Origin: DATMER01 sp034667225
GTDB lineage: Bacteria; Acidobacteriota; Thermoanaerobaculia; Multivoradales; UBA5704
Assembly (NCBI GenBank): GCA_034667225.1
Contig: JAXDKG010000055.1
Span: 186,001-250,000 of the forward strand
Length of the DNA stretch: 64,000 nucleotides
Direction of reading: 5' to 3'
Shown here: in pieces, positions 25,593-33,608 of the stretch
Layout of the letters: each line of letters opens with the position of its first letter
Position numbering within the stretch: position 1 is the stretch's first letter
Notes under the pieces: generated by a model
Databases searched by the model: none
The model's input: only the letters and a program-made list of their open reading frames with translations
What the model was told of the DNA's origin: nothing
Made by a program: the position numbers and the translations under genes

Positions 25593-25964
25593 TCAGACGA
25601 TGAAGATCGGGCGGTCCATATCGTGGACGAAGTTCCATTGGTAGGTGTAGCCGGGGAACTCCACCGGCACGGTGTACTCCACGTGCATCCGGAGCCGGTC
25701 TCCATCGCGGACCACGGTCACATGGTCCTTGTCCACCGGCAGCTTCAGGTCGGCGGCGCGCCGCAGGATGGCCTTCTCGGCGTCCTCGGCCGTCGAATTG
25801 ACACCGGCGGATCTGGCCACCTCGTCCATGTAATCGTACAACTCGGCGCTGGCGATCTTCACCGGGACGACCTTCACGCAGATCATCACGGCGAGCCCGA
25901 GCACCAGCAGCCAAACGATACACCCGAGGTTGCCCTCGCCGCGCTCGGCGATCCTCCTACGCAT
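25593..25964 (-). CDS. DUF4845-like membrane protein
   Basis: A 123-residue protein with one N-terminal membrane segment (GCIVWLLVLGLAVMICVKVVPV) and an extracytoplasmic domain ending in beta strands. It resembles the DUF4845 proteins found next to lepB in other bacteria, and here it follows two lepB genes. Function unknown. Confidence 0.6.
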   Translation of the reverse strand: MRRRIAERGEGNLGCIVWLLVLGLAVMICVKVVPVKIASAELYDYMDEVARSAGVNSTAEDAEKAILRRAADLKLPVDKDHVTVVRDGDRLRMHVEYTVPVEFPGYTYQWNFVHDMDRPIFIV

Positions 25965-25994
25965 ACGAACCTCCTTTGAAATCGCGCGACTAGT

Positions 25995-26825
25995 CTACCG
26001 CACGATGCGGAAAGTTCGCTCCCATCTCGTGCTGGTGAAGAAATGAAGGGCCACCTGGGAGATCTGGCGGAGCTTGCCCGCGAAGCCCGGCCACTCCACC
26101 GGCTCGGGCCCCTGGCTGTCGAACGACCAGTAGACCATGAAGGCGCGCCCCTTGACGTACTCCCGGGGCACCGCCCCCCAGACGCGCGAGTCGTTCGAGT
26201 TGTCGCGGTTGTCGCCCATGCAGAAGTAGTGGCCCGCCGGGACCGTGTACGGCCCGAAGTTGTCGCGGGTGCGGTTGTTCTGGAGGAACGGGCTGCGCGG
26301 GATGATGAACGGGTCCACGTGCCACGTGTAGCTCTCGTCGTCGACCGGCTCGCCGTTCAGGATGAGGTCCTTGTCGACGACCTCGATGGTGTCGCCGGGC
26401 AGGCCGATGCAGCGCTTGATGAAGTCGCGGTAGGGGTCTTCGGGGAACTTGAAGACCACGATGTCGCCGCGCTGGATGTCGCGCACGGGAAGCAGCGAGT
26501 GCTCCAGGCCGAGAGCGGTGGGGCCGAAGATGAACTTGTTGACCAGGATGTGGTCGCCGATGAGCAGGTTCTGCTCCATCGAGCCGGACGGGATCTTGAA
26601 CGCCTGCACCACGTAGGTGCGGGCGAAGGTGGCGAAGATCACCGCGATCAGGAGCGCCTCCAGGTACTCCCGCTGCCAGGACTTCTCCTGGTAATCCCCC
26701 GGAGCGCTCGCAGCGGCCGGCGGATCATCAGGCGCGGTGATCTCAGCCTGCGGCGCTTGCTCAGCCTGCGGCGCCTGCGGTTCCTGCGGAGGTTGGAGAG
26801 TATCGGCTTCCATCCGGGGTTCCAT
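25995..26825 (-). CDS. lepB: Signal peptidase I (second copy)
   Basis: A 276-residue leader peptidase. A Pro/Gln/Ala-rich cytoplasmic extension of about 50 residues precedes one membrane segment. The catalytic serine is in IPSGSMEQNLLIGDH, the lysine in FIKRCIGLPGDTIEV and box E in GDNRDNSNDSRVWG. It starts 4 bp after the first lepB, so the two form a tandem pair. It differs mainly by the N-terminal extension and a longer C-terminal region. Confidence 0.93.
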   Translation of the reverse strand: MEPRMEADTLQPPQEPQAPQAEQAPQAEITAPDDPPAAASAPGDYQEKSWQREYLEALLIAVIFATFARTYVVQAFKIPSGSMEQNLLIGDHILVNKFIFGPTALGLEHSLLPVRDIQRGDIVVFKFPEDPYRDFIKRCIGLPGDTIEVVDKDLILNGEPVDDESYTWHVDPFIIPRSPFLQNNRTRDNFGPYTVPAGHYFCMGDNRDNSNDSRVWGAVPREYVKGRAFMVYWSFDSQGPEPVEWPGFAGKLRQISQVALHFFTSTRWERTFRIVR

Positions 26826-26829
26826 GCCG

Positions 26830-27495
26830 CTAGCGGATCAGGCGGAACGACCGGTCCCAGCGGGTGTTCGAGAAGAAGCCGAGCGCCGTGCGCAGCAGGC
26901 CGGCGATCGGGTTGGTCCCCTCGGGCGGCTGGTTGCCGTTGGACCAGTAGATGAACAGCGCCCGGCCCTTGACCAGGTGGTCGGGCAGGAAACCCCAGAA
27001 GCGCGAGTCGAGCGACTCGTCCCGGTTGTCCCCCATGAAGAAGTACCGGTGCTCGGGGACGGTGACCGGGCCGAACCAGTCGCGCGGCGCGAAGGGCGGG
27101 TCGGGCCGCTTGTGGATGGCGTACGACTCGTCGGCCACGTCCTTGCCGTTGAGATAAAGATCGCCGCTGTCGACCTGGATGGTGTCGCCCGGCACGCCGA
27201 TGGCGCGCTTGACGATGTCCATCCCTTTGTCGGTCTTGGAGCGGAAGATGACGATGTCCCCCCGGTGGACCGCCCGCAGAGGGAGGAGCTTGCGCTCGAG
27301 CTCGGTGGCCGCGGGACCGTAGATGAACCGGTTCACGAACAGGTGGTCCCCGATCAGCAGCGTGTTCTCCATCGAGCCGCTGGGGATGTAGAAGGTCTGC
27401 ACCACGAACACGTTCGTGAAGCGCAGGAAGATCGCGGCGATCAGGATCGCCTCGAAGTACTCCCGGAAGACGGACCGCTCCGCTCGCTCAGTCAT
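26830..27495 (-). CDS. lepB: Signal peptidase I (first copy)
   Basis: A 221-residue leader peptidase with a membrane anchor (AILIAAIFLRFTNVFVVQTF), catalytic serine in IPSGSMENTLLIGDH, lysine in IVKRAIGVPGD and box E GDNRDESLDSRFWG. It is the upstream member of the tandem pair and the operon's first gene, divergent from the comEA-like gene. Confidence 0.93.
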   Translation of the reverse strand: MTERAERSVFREYFEAILIAAIFLRFTNVFVVQTFYIPSGSMENTLLIGDHLFVNRFIYGPAATELERKLLPLRAVHRGDIVIFRSKTDKGMDIVKRAIGVPGDTIQVDSGDLYLNGKDVADESYAIHKRPDPPFAPRDWFGPVTVPEHRYFFMGDNRDESLDSRFWGFLPDHLVKGRALFIYWSNGNQPPEGTNPIAGLLRTALGFFSNTRWDRSFRLIR

Positions 27496-27804
27496 GGCGG
27501 CCTAATCTACCCTCGCGGGCCGATCCCCGCAAGCGAACGCGCAGGGGCGCCAGAACGCTTGACACGCCTCTCCCCGAGGGAGGCCGCCCTCTACCCCGCC
27601 GGAACGCTGGACGACCCGCTGCAGCTCCGATCCCTAAGCCATTGATTCTTCGACCTTTCCGGGTTGGCAGCGGCCTTGCCCTATGAGGCTGCCGTCCAAC
27701 CTGGAGAGGAGGTGGCGAGCGCAGGACGGAAACCAACGCAAATCAAGCAAGGGGATAGGCAAAAGCGAAGCAAGTGAATTCAAACCCTGTAAGGAGCAAG
27801 CAAT
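27496..27804. other. Divergent intergenic region with a leader hairpin before the ComEA-like gene
   Basis: No gene is apparent in these 309 bp. On the plus strand CCGGGTTGG (27659-27667) pairs with CCAACCTGG (27696-27704), and inside it GCGGCC (27670-27675) pairs with GGCTGC (27687-27692), giving a long stem with an 11-nt loop. A purine-rich stretch follows to the ribosome site. It might be a structured 5' leader, but I could not match it to a known riboswitch. Confidence 0.4.
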
Positions 27805-28179
27805 ATGAACCGTTCCAAGCGTCTCATCGGCAGTGTGATCCTGGCGGGGCTCGTCCTCGCCGCCCTTCCCACCTTCGCGGCGGAGGCCCGCCGGGTGGTC
27901 AACGTCAACACCGCGGACGCCTCGCAGCTCGCCCTGCTGCCCCGCGTGGGTCCCAGCGTCGCCCAGAAGATCATCGACTTCCGCAAGGAGAACGGCCCGT
28001 TCAAGTCGGCCGAGGACCTGATGCTCGTCCAGGGCATCGGCGAGAAGACCTACCAGCTCCTCAAGCCCTACCTGGCCATCTCGGGCGAGACGACGCTCAA
28101 GGAGAAGGTCAAGGCGGGCAAGACGAGCCCGCCCGCGAAGGAGAAGCCGAAGGAGAAGTCGAAGGAGGGCGAGCGCTAG
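27805..28179 (+). CDS. Secreted ComEA-like helix-hairpin-helix protein
   Basis: A 124-residue protein with a signal peptide (IGSVILAGLVLAALPTFAAEA). A ComEA HhH domain (VNVNTADASQLALLPRVGPSVAQKIIDFR... LMLVQGIGEKTYQLLKPYL) and a Lys/Glu-rich tail follow. Such proteins bind double-stranded DNA in the periplasm during uptake. The next gene is a pseudopilin, consistent with a type IV pilus/competence link. Ribosome site AAGGAG. Confidence 0.85.
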   Translation: MNRSKRLIGSVILAGLVLAALPTFAAEARRVVNVNTADASQLALLPRVGPSVAQKIIDFRKENGPFKSAEDLMLVQGIGEKTYQLLKPYLAISGETTLKEKVKAGKTSPPAKEKPKEKSKEGER

Positions 28180-28191
28180 GAGGAAGGCGCG

Positions 28192-28224
28192 GGGCGGCCG
28201 GCGAACGGCCGCCCTCTTCTTCTT
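28192..28224 (+). terminator. Terminator after the ComEA-like gene
   Basis: GGGCGGCCG (28192-28200) pairs with CGGCCGCCC (28206-28214) around GCGAA, followed by TCTTCTTCTT. Confidence 0.65.
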
Positions 28225-28253
28225 CCTGGAGACAAACCAATGGGAACAATCGC

Positions 28254-28850
28254 ATGAAGAGATCCGAACAGGGCTTTCAATTTGTGGAGCTGCTGGTGGT
28301 GCTCGCGCTGTTCATGCTGCTGGCGGGGATGACCGTGCCGTCGATCCTCCGCATCGCGGGGCAGGGTCGGCTGCGCTCGGCGGCCGGGGAGGTGGTGGGA
28401 TCGATGCGCCTGGCGCGGGCGCTCGCGGTCCGCCGGTGCACCAACGTGGCGCTCAAATTCCGGCCGCGGGCGGACGGCCATGCCACCTACTCCCTCTACC
28501 GGGATGCCGACGGCGACGGCGTCCTCACCCAAGACATCGACCGCGGGGTGGATCCGATGATCGCGCCGCCGCAGCGGCTGGAGCAGATCGGCAACCAGGT
28601 GCGTTTCGGGTTCCCGCCGGGACGGCTCGCCCGCGATCCGGCTGCGCCGAGCAAGTGGCTGCGCAACGGCGACGACCCGATCCGGTTCAACAACTCGAAC
28701 CTCGCGTCGTTCAGCCCGCTGGGCACGGCCACTCCCGGCACGGTCTTCCTGACCGACGGCCAGCGCGGGCTCGCAGCCGTGCGGGTCACGGGGCGGACGG
28801 GCCGGGTGAAGGTGGTGGTCTACGACTTCGACGAAGAGGTCTGGAAGTGA
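28254..28850 (+). CDS. GspH/FimT-type pseudopilin
   Basis: A 198-residue protein. The type III signal QG|FQFVELLVVLALFMLL carries the prepilin peptidase site after Gly and Glu at +5, although Phe precedes Gln at +1/+2. A long hydrophobic helix and a globular GspH-like domain follow. Probably a minor pilin of a type IV pilus or secretion pseudopilus. Confidence 0.85.
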   Translation: MKRSEQGFQFVELLVVLALFMLLAGMTVPSILRIAGQGRLRSAAGEVVGSMRLARALAVRRCTNVALKFRPRADGHATYSLYRDADGDGVLTQDIDRGVDPMIAPPQRLEQIGNQVRFGFPPGRLARDPAAPSKWLRNGDDPIRFNNSNLASFSPLGTATPGTVFLTDGQRGLAAVRVTGRTGRVKVVVYDFDEEVWK

Positions 28851-28851
28851 C

Positions 28852-28871
28852 ACGGCCGTTGGCCGTCTTTT
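28852..28871 (+). terminator. Terminator after the pseudopilin gene
   Basis: ACGGCC (28852-28857) pairs with GGCCGT (28861-28866), followed by CTTTT. Confidence 0.6.
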
Positions 28872-28910
28872 GATTGACTCGCCCGGGAGGAGCATGTAAC
28901 GTGAAACGCG

Positions 28911-29294
28911 ATGCAGGCGATCGTCGTCGTCACCACCGTCGGAACCGAAGAGCAGGCCTTTCAGATCGCGCGCGAGCTCGTGACACGCCGTCAGGCCGCC
29001 TGCGTCAACGTGCTGCCCGGCGTGCGTTCCGTCTACCGCTGGAAAGGGAAGATCTGCAAGGACGGCGAGCTCCTGCTCGTCATCAAGACCCTCGAGGAGG
29101 AGTTCGAAGGCGTGTCGGCGACCATCCGGGAGCTGCACAGCTACGAGCTCCCCGAGATCCTCTCCTTCCACGTCACCAAGGGAGAGGAGAACTTCCTCGA
29201 CTGGATCCGGAGCAGCGTGGACAAGCAGGCCGACTTCTCCGACGAATCGGAAGAGGAGCTGTCCTACGCCGACCCGGACGATTCCGAGTTTTGA
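28911..29294 (+). CDS. cutA: CutA1 divalent-cation tolerance protein
   Basis: Trimeric small protein, 127 residues. It shows VVVTTVGTEEQAFQIARELV, RRQAACVNVLPGVRSVYRWKGKI and ELHSYELPEILSF, the complete CutA1 core. A short acidic tail (DESEEELSYADPDDSEF) is added. No clear ribosome site precedes the ATG. Confidence 0.93.
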   Translation: MQAIVVVTTVGTEEQAFQIARELVTRRQAACVNVLPGVRSVYRWKGKICKDGELLLVIKTLEEEFEGVSATIRELHSYELPEILSFHVTKGEENFLDWIRSSVDKQADFSDESEEELSYADPDDSEF

Positions 29295-30455
29295 CTAAAC
29301 CGCTTCCAGCGCCTGATCGAGATCCTCCAGCAGATCCTTGACGTCCTCGATCCCCACCGAAATCCTGACCAGGCCTTCCGTGACGCCGATCTCGGCCCGC
29401 CGCTCCGGCGGGATCGAGGCGTGCGTCATGGAGGCCGGGTGGGAGATCAGGGTCTCGACCCCGCCCAGGCTCTCCGCGAAGCTCATCACCCGCACCCGGT
29501 CGAGCATGGCCTTGGCCGCCGCGAAGCTCCCCATCTCGATCGAGACCATGGCGCCGAACCCGGACGCCTGCCGCTTGTGCAGCTCGTGCCCCGGATGGTC
29601 GGGCAGCCCCGGGTAGAGCACCTGCTTCACCTTCGGGTGCTTCACCAGGTAGTCCACCACCTGGCGCGTGTTCTGCTCGTGGCGGTCCATGCGCACCGCG
29701 AGCGTCTTGATCCCGCGCAGCACCAGGAACGAGTCGAACGGCGAGAGGATCGCGCCCACCGACTTCTGCACGAAGTAGAACCACTCGCTGTGGTCTGCCC
29801 GCGAGGGGATCAGCGCGCCGCCGATCGAGTCGCTGTGCCCGTTGATGAACTTGGTCGTGGAGTGGACGATCACGTCCGCCCCGTGCTCCAGCGGGCGCTG
29901 GAAGTAGGGAGAGAGGAAGGTGTTGTCCACGGCCAGGAACGCGCCGCGGGAGTGCGCGAGCTCCGCCGAGCCGGCGATATCCACGATCTCCATGACCGGA
30001 TTCGTCGGCGACTCGATGTAGACCATCTTCGTCTGCGGCGTCATCGCGGCCTCGATATTTGCGAGGTCCGTGGCGTCCACCCAGGAGAAGGTGAGGCCGT
30101 AGTTCTCCATGATCTTGGAGAAGTAGCGGAACGTGCCGCCATAGACGTTGCGCGAGGCCACCACGTGGTCGCCTGACTTGAGCAGCGTCACCAGGCAGGA
30201 GATGGCGGCCATGCCCGACGCGAAGGCGTGACCGCTGACGCCGCCTTCGAGCGCCGCCAGATTCGCCTCCAGGGCGAACCGGGTCGGGTTCTGCACCCGG
30301 GCGTACTCATACTCCACGGGCTCGCCGAGCCCCTTCTGGACGTAGGTCGAAGTCTGGTAGATCGGGACCGCGACGGCCCCGGTGCGCGGATCGGGCTCCT
30401 GCCCGGCGTGGATCGCACGCGTGGAAAACCCGAGATTCTTTGGATCGCCTTTCAC
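29295..30455 (-). CDS. Cystathionine gamma-synthase/lyase family PLP enzyme
   Basis: Cys/Met metabolism PLP enzyme of 386 residues. It has the start FSTRAIHAGQEPDPRTGAVA, YEYARVQNPTRFALE, the PLP lysine region VIVHSTTKFINGHSD and the C-terminal LGGVETLISHPASMTH. Synthase, beta-lyase and gamma-lyase cannot be told apart safely from these motifs. GTG start at 30455, seven bases after GGAGG. It diverges from mtnA, so both sulfur amino acid genes may share control. Confidence 0.9.
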   Translation of the reverse strand: MKGDPKNLGFSTRAIHAGQEPDPRTGAVAVPIYQTSTYVQKGLGEPVEYEYARVQNPTRFALEANLAALEGGVSGHAFASGMAAISCLVTLLKSGDHVVASRNVYGGTFRYFSKIMENYGLTFSWVDATDLANIEAAMTPQTKMVYIESPTNPVMEIVDIAGSAELAHSRGAFLAVDNTFLSPYFQRPLEHGADVIVHSTTKFINGHSDSIGGALIPSRADHSEWFYFVQKSVGAILSPFDSFLVLRGIKTLAVRMDRHEQNTRQVVDYLVKHPKVKQVLYPGLPDHPGHELHKRQASGFGAMVSIEMGSFAAAKAMLDRVRVMSFAESLGGVETLISHPASMTHASIPPERRAEIGVTEGLVRISVGIEDVKDLLEDLDQALEAV

Positions 30456-30509
30456 TGGAACCCTCCCCAATTTGCCGGCGGATTCTAGCACCCGTAACAT
30501 AGTCCTCCC

Positions 30510-31523
30510 ATGAACGAGCCCTTTACCCCCATCCGCTGGCATCAGGACACCCTGCAGCTTCTCGACCAGACCCGCCTGCCCATCGAGGAGACGTGGCTCG
30601 ATTGCGAGACGCCCGAGCAGGTCGCCGACGCCATCCGCTGCCTGGCGGTGCGCGGCGCGCCTGCCATCGGTGTGGCCGCCGCTTATGGCCTGGTGCTCGG
30701 CTCGGCCCGTTTCGACGAGGTCTCCAAGTTGCTGGGCAGCACCCGTCCGACGGCGGTGAACCTGCGCTGGGCGCTGGACCGGGGGCGGCAGGTATACGAG
30801 CGGAACCGGGACGGGGGGCCGGAGGCGGCCCGGCAGGCGCTCTTGGATTGGGCGCACGAGCTGCACGCCGAGGACATACGGGTCAACCGCAGGATCGGGG
30901 AGCACGGCGCCGAGCTGTTCGCGCCGGGCACCCGCGTCCTGACCCACTGCAACGCCGGGGCGCTCGCGACCGCCGGCTACGGCACGGCGATCGGGGTGAT
31001 CCAGTCGGCCTGGGACGGGGGCAGGGTCGGGATGGTCTGGGTGGACGAGACGCGGCCTCTGCTTCAGGGGGCGCGGCTCACGGCCTGGGAGCTGAAGCGC
31101 CTGGGCATCCCCTTCCGGCTGGTCACGGATTCGAGCGCCGGCACCCTGATGGCGCAGGGCCTCGTCGATAGGATCGTGGTGGGCGCCGACCGGATCGCCG
31201 CCAACGGCGACACGGCCAACAAGATCGGCACCTACACGGTGGCGGTCCTCGCCCACCGCCACGGCGTCCCCTTCTACGTGGCGGCGCCGCTCTCCACGAT
31301 CGACCGCAATACACCCAATGGCGCGGCGATCCCCATCGAGGAGCGCAAGGGGGTGGAGGTGACGGAGGTGTTCGGTACCCAGGTGGCGCCGGACGACACG
31401 CAGGCCATGAACTTCGCCTTCGACGTGACCCCCGCCGAGCTGATCACGGGGATCGTCACCGAGGTGGGCGTGCTGAAGGCGCCGTACGAAAAGAGCATCG
31501 CCGAGGCTTTCGAGAAGAGTTGA
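30510..31523 (+). CDS. mtnA: S-methyl-5-thioribose-1-phosphate isomerase
   Basis: Methionine salvage enzyme, 337 residues, that isomerises methylthioribose-1-phosphate to the ribulose form. Signatures are AVRGAPAIGVAAAYGL, LTHCNAGALATAGYGTAIGVI (catalytic Cys), and VGADRIAANGDTANKIGTY (catalytic Asp). It diverges from the cystathionine enzyme gene. Other salvage genes are not in this window. Confidence 0.95.
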   Translation: MNEPFTPIRWHQDTLQLLDQTRLPIEETWLDCETPEQVADAIRCLAVRGAPAIGVAAAYGLVLGSARFDEVSKLLGSTRPTAVNLRWALDRGRQVYERNRDGGPEAARQALLDWAHELHAEDIRVNRRIGEHGAELFAPGTRVLTHCNAGALATAGYGTAIGVIQSAWDGGRVGMVWVDETRPLLQGARLTAWELKRLGIPFRLVTDSSAGTLMAQGLVDRIVVGADRIAANGDTANKIGTYTVAVLAHRHGVPFYVAAPLSTIDRNTPNGAAIPIEERKGVEVTEVFGTQVAPDDTQAMNFAFDVTPAELITGIVTEVGVLKAPYEKSIAEAFEKS

Positions 31524-31533
31524 GATCGGGAAG

Positions 31534-31682
31534 CTCGGGCTGTGCGCGAGCTTCTCGGGCAGCGCCCGAACGCCTCGGGCTGTGCGCGAACGGGAAAACC
31601 ATAAGCTGGGCGCCAGGGGCCATGGATCTCCGGCTGGTGCATAGCCTGGGCGCCACAGGCTGTGGATCCGCGGCTCGCGCAT
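31534..31682. repeat. Degenerate 40-bp tandem repeats between mtnA and the TA pair
   Basis: CTCGGGCTGTGCGCGA occurs at 31534-31549 and 31574-31589 (40 bp apart). A second unit around GGGCGCCA...GGATC occurs at 31604-31642 and 31643-31682 (39 bp apart). GCGCGAGCC-type inverted pieces follow to 31694. The surrounding gap (31524-31764) has no gene. It looks like a dispersed intergenic repeat of the genome. Confidence 0.65.
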
Positions 31683-31764
31683 TGCGCGAGCCGCAAAAGC
31701 GCCGCTTTAGCCGTTCGCGTACGGCACGAAGCGCTCGGCTACAGTCTGAGGTACTCTTGTAAGG

Positions 31765-32154
31765 ATGACGAGAACCATCATCTCCCAATCCGACCTGTCC
31801 CAAAGGACCGGCGAGATCCTGGACCGGGTCCAGGAGGGAGAGCTTGCCGTCGTTGCAAGCGGAGGTGAGGAGCGCATCGTCCTCCTCGATGCTCTCGACT
31901 ACAGGATCCTGCGGGCTCTTGCCCTCTGCGCCACCGGAGAAGAGGCCGACTCCCCCGAGGATCTCTTCGAAGCCCGGGTTCTCAGAGATTACCTGGACGA
32001 GAGAATCAATCTCGGGAAGACGGCCGAGCTGCTCCATCTATCCCGGGTCGAGCTCGACGAAAGCTTCCAGCGGATCGGGATCCCTCTCCGCCGCGGAGCC
32101 CGCTCGGTCGAGGACGCGCAGGCCGAAATCGCCGCAGCGCGCCGGCACGCCTGA
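31765..32154 (+). CDS. Phd-like/UPF0175 antitoxin
   Basis: A 129-residue protein. The N-terminal 50 residues resemble Phd/YefM antitoxins (ISQSDLSQRTGEILDRVQEGELAVVASGGEERIVLL). The C-terminal half is a helix-turn-helix of the UPF0175 type (VLRDYLDERINLGKTAELLHLSRVELDESFQRIGIPLRRG). It probably both binds its operator and neutralises the DUF3368 protein encoded 18 bp downstream. Confidence 0.75.
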   Translation: MTRTIISQSDLSQRTGEILDRVQEGELAVVASGGEERIVLLDALDYRILRALALCATGEEADSPEDLFEARVLRDYLDERINLGKTAELLHLSRVELDESFQRIGIPLRRGARSVEDAQAEIAAARRHA

Positions 32155-32172
32155 AGATCTCCTGCTTCCCGC

Positions 32173-32646
32173 ATGCCGTCCCTTGCAGACACGACGGTCC
32201 TGAACAACTTTGCCCAGATCCGACGGCCGGACCTCCTGAGGCTGGCTTGGCCGGATGTCGCGGCTCCCATCCCGGTCTGGACCGAATTGGAGCTGGGCGT
32301 CCGCCGTGGGTTGGTTCCTGCGTGCGACTGGTCCTGGCTGAACCGCCTTGAGCTTACGGAGAGTGAGCAGGTCCGGGCAGAGGAGATCGGCCGCGATCTG
32401 GGCCCCGGAGAAGCTGCCTGCATCGCGGCAGCACTTTCCCGTGGGCTCCTCATGCTTTCTGATGATTGGGACGCGAGAGCGCTCGGCCGTTCGCTGGGCG
32501 TCGAGGTCTCTGGTTCCTTGGGTGTTCTCCTCCGCCTCGTATGGAAGAAGATCCTCAGCCTCGAAGAGGCGGACGCTCTCCTGGCGGAAATGGCGCGGCG
32601 AGGCTTTCGCAGCCCCTATCAATCCCTTCGCGAAATACCCCGTTGA
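32173..32646 (+). CDS. DUF3368 PIN-like toxin
   Basis: A 157-residue PIN-fold nuclease-like protein. Conserved acidic positions are in LADTTVLNNF (first Asp), VWTELELGV, GPGEAACIAAA and LMLSDDWDARALG (paired Asp). These fit the metal site of PIN/DUF3368 ribonucleases. With the preceding UPF0175 gene it forms a recognised toxin-antitoxin arrangement. Confidence 0.82.
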   Translation: MPSLADTTVLNNFAQIRRPDLLRLAWPDVAAPIPVWTELELGVRRGLVPACDWSWLNRLELTESEQVRAEEIGRDLGPGEAACIAAALSRGLLMLSDDWDARALGRSLGVEVSGSLGVLLRLVWKKILSLEEADALLAEMARRGFRSPYQSLREIPR

Positions 32647-32735
32647 CGACTCGTTTGACTCCGATCACCCCCAAGGCCCGCAAGACGAGCGGAGGCTCGG
32701 ACAGGTGTCGGAAAAGTTGTCCTGGATGAGATGAA

Positions 32736-33086
32736 TGGTGGAGGCGGTGGGAGTCGAACCCACGTCCGAGAAACGCGTATCGAAGGCTTCTACGTGCGTA
32801 TCCCTGATGTTTTGGTTCTCGCCGTTCGCGTTTTGGAGCAGGGCACTCCGACGCGGCGGCCAGCCTCTAAGTTATCCGGAAGCGGCTCGAGGCTGCCGCG
32901 ACCTTAGATCCACTTTAAGTGTCGTCCTGGAAGAGCGCCGTGGATCAGGGCTCCCCAACTGGACGTCGCGGTTATTTAGGCCGCGAGGGCGAAGTTATCG
33001 TTCGCAGTTACTTTTCCGCCTTACGGGCGGCATTCGACACGCTACCCTCGCTCCGCTCTGTTCCCCGTCGAAACCGGTACGCCCCC
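32736..33086 (-). ncRNA. ssrA: Transfer-messenger RNA
   Basis: tmRNA of about 351 nt for rescue of stalled ribosomes. The 5' GGGGGCG and 3' CGCCTCCACCA form the acceptor stem. The TTCGACTCC T loop and CCA end are present. The tag frame (32976-33005) encodes ANDNFALAA followed by TAA, after the resume region GTAACT. The ends are based on the acceptor stem. A TATACT at 33114-33119 may be the promoter of a precursor. Confidence 0.96.
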
Positions 33087-33143
33087 AAGTTTTGAAAGAA
33101 CCGTGCTGCCTTCAGTATAACCGCAGACGCCAGCCGGAGATTC

Positions 33144-33608
33144 CTAAATTGCCTCGGAGCGGGCCGGCGGCCCCGCCTCGGCCTCCACCCCCACCGTGCC
33201 CAGGAACTCCTCCGCGCCGCTGGTGCGCAGCCGGGAGAGGACCAGGAACCAGCCGCCCAGCGCCAGGATCGCTCCGAACGGGGCGAGGGGCAGGAGATTC
33301 GGGAAGAACGGCCAGAGCATCGCGATTGCCGCTCCGCCCACCGCCAGGAGCAGCACGATCACTGGCGACGCCTGGACCGACAGGTCCGACTCCTCGGACC
33401 GGAAGACGATGCGGGCGCCGTCCGCGGCGGGCTCGACCTGCACCGGCCCGGCGATCAGCCCGCGGCGCAGGCCGTGAACCACGGGCAGGTAGAGCCAGAG
33501 ATCCGAGTCCTCTTTGCGCAGCTCGGCCCCCCAGTCTTCCGCGGCGCGGCGGAGGGCGGCGAGGGCCGCGTCGGGGCGCTCCTCCAGCGTGAGGGTGTGC
33601 TCCGGCAT
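33144..33608 (-). CDS. Hypothetical membrane protein
   Basis: A 154-residue protein not recognised. It has an N-terminal soluble region and two central hydrophobic segments (SPVIVLLLAVGGAAIAMLWP and LLPLAPFGAILALGGWFLVL). Its ATG overlaps the dus stop codon (TGATG), implying coupled translation. Confidence 0.6.
   Translation of the reverse strand: MPEHTLTLEERPDAALAALRRAAEDWGAELRKEDSDLWLYLPVVHGLRRGLIAGPVQVEPAADGARIVFRSEESDLSVQASPVIVLLLAVGGAAIAMLWPFFPNLLPLAPFGAILALGGWFLVLSRLRTSGAEEFLGTVGVEAEAGPPARSEAI

Noticed and set aside
28895..28912. Third parS-like site before cutA (AACGTGAAAC)
   Set aside because: Only one half matches parS. The other half lacks the symmetric GTTNCAC.
29295..31682. 795-residue reading frame extending the cystathionine enzyme upstream
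   Set aside because: The extension runs antisense through mtnA. The GTG at 30455 with GGAGG is the natural start.
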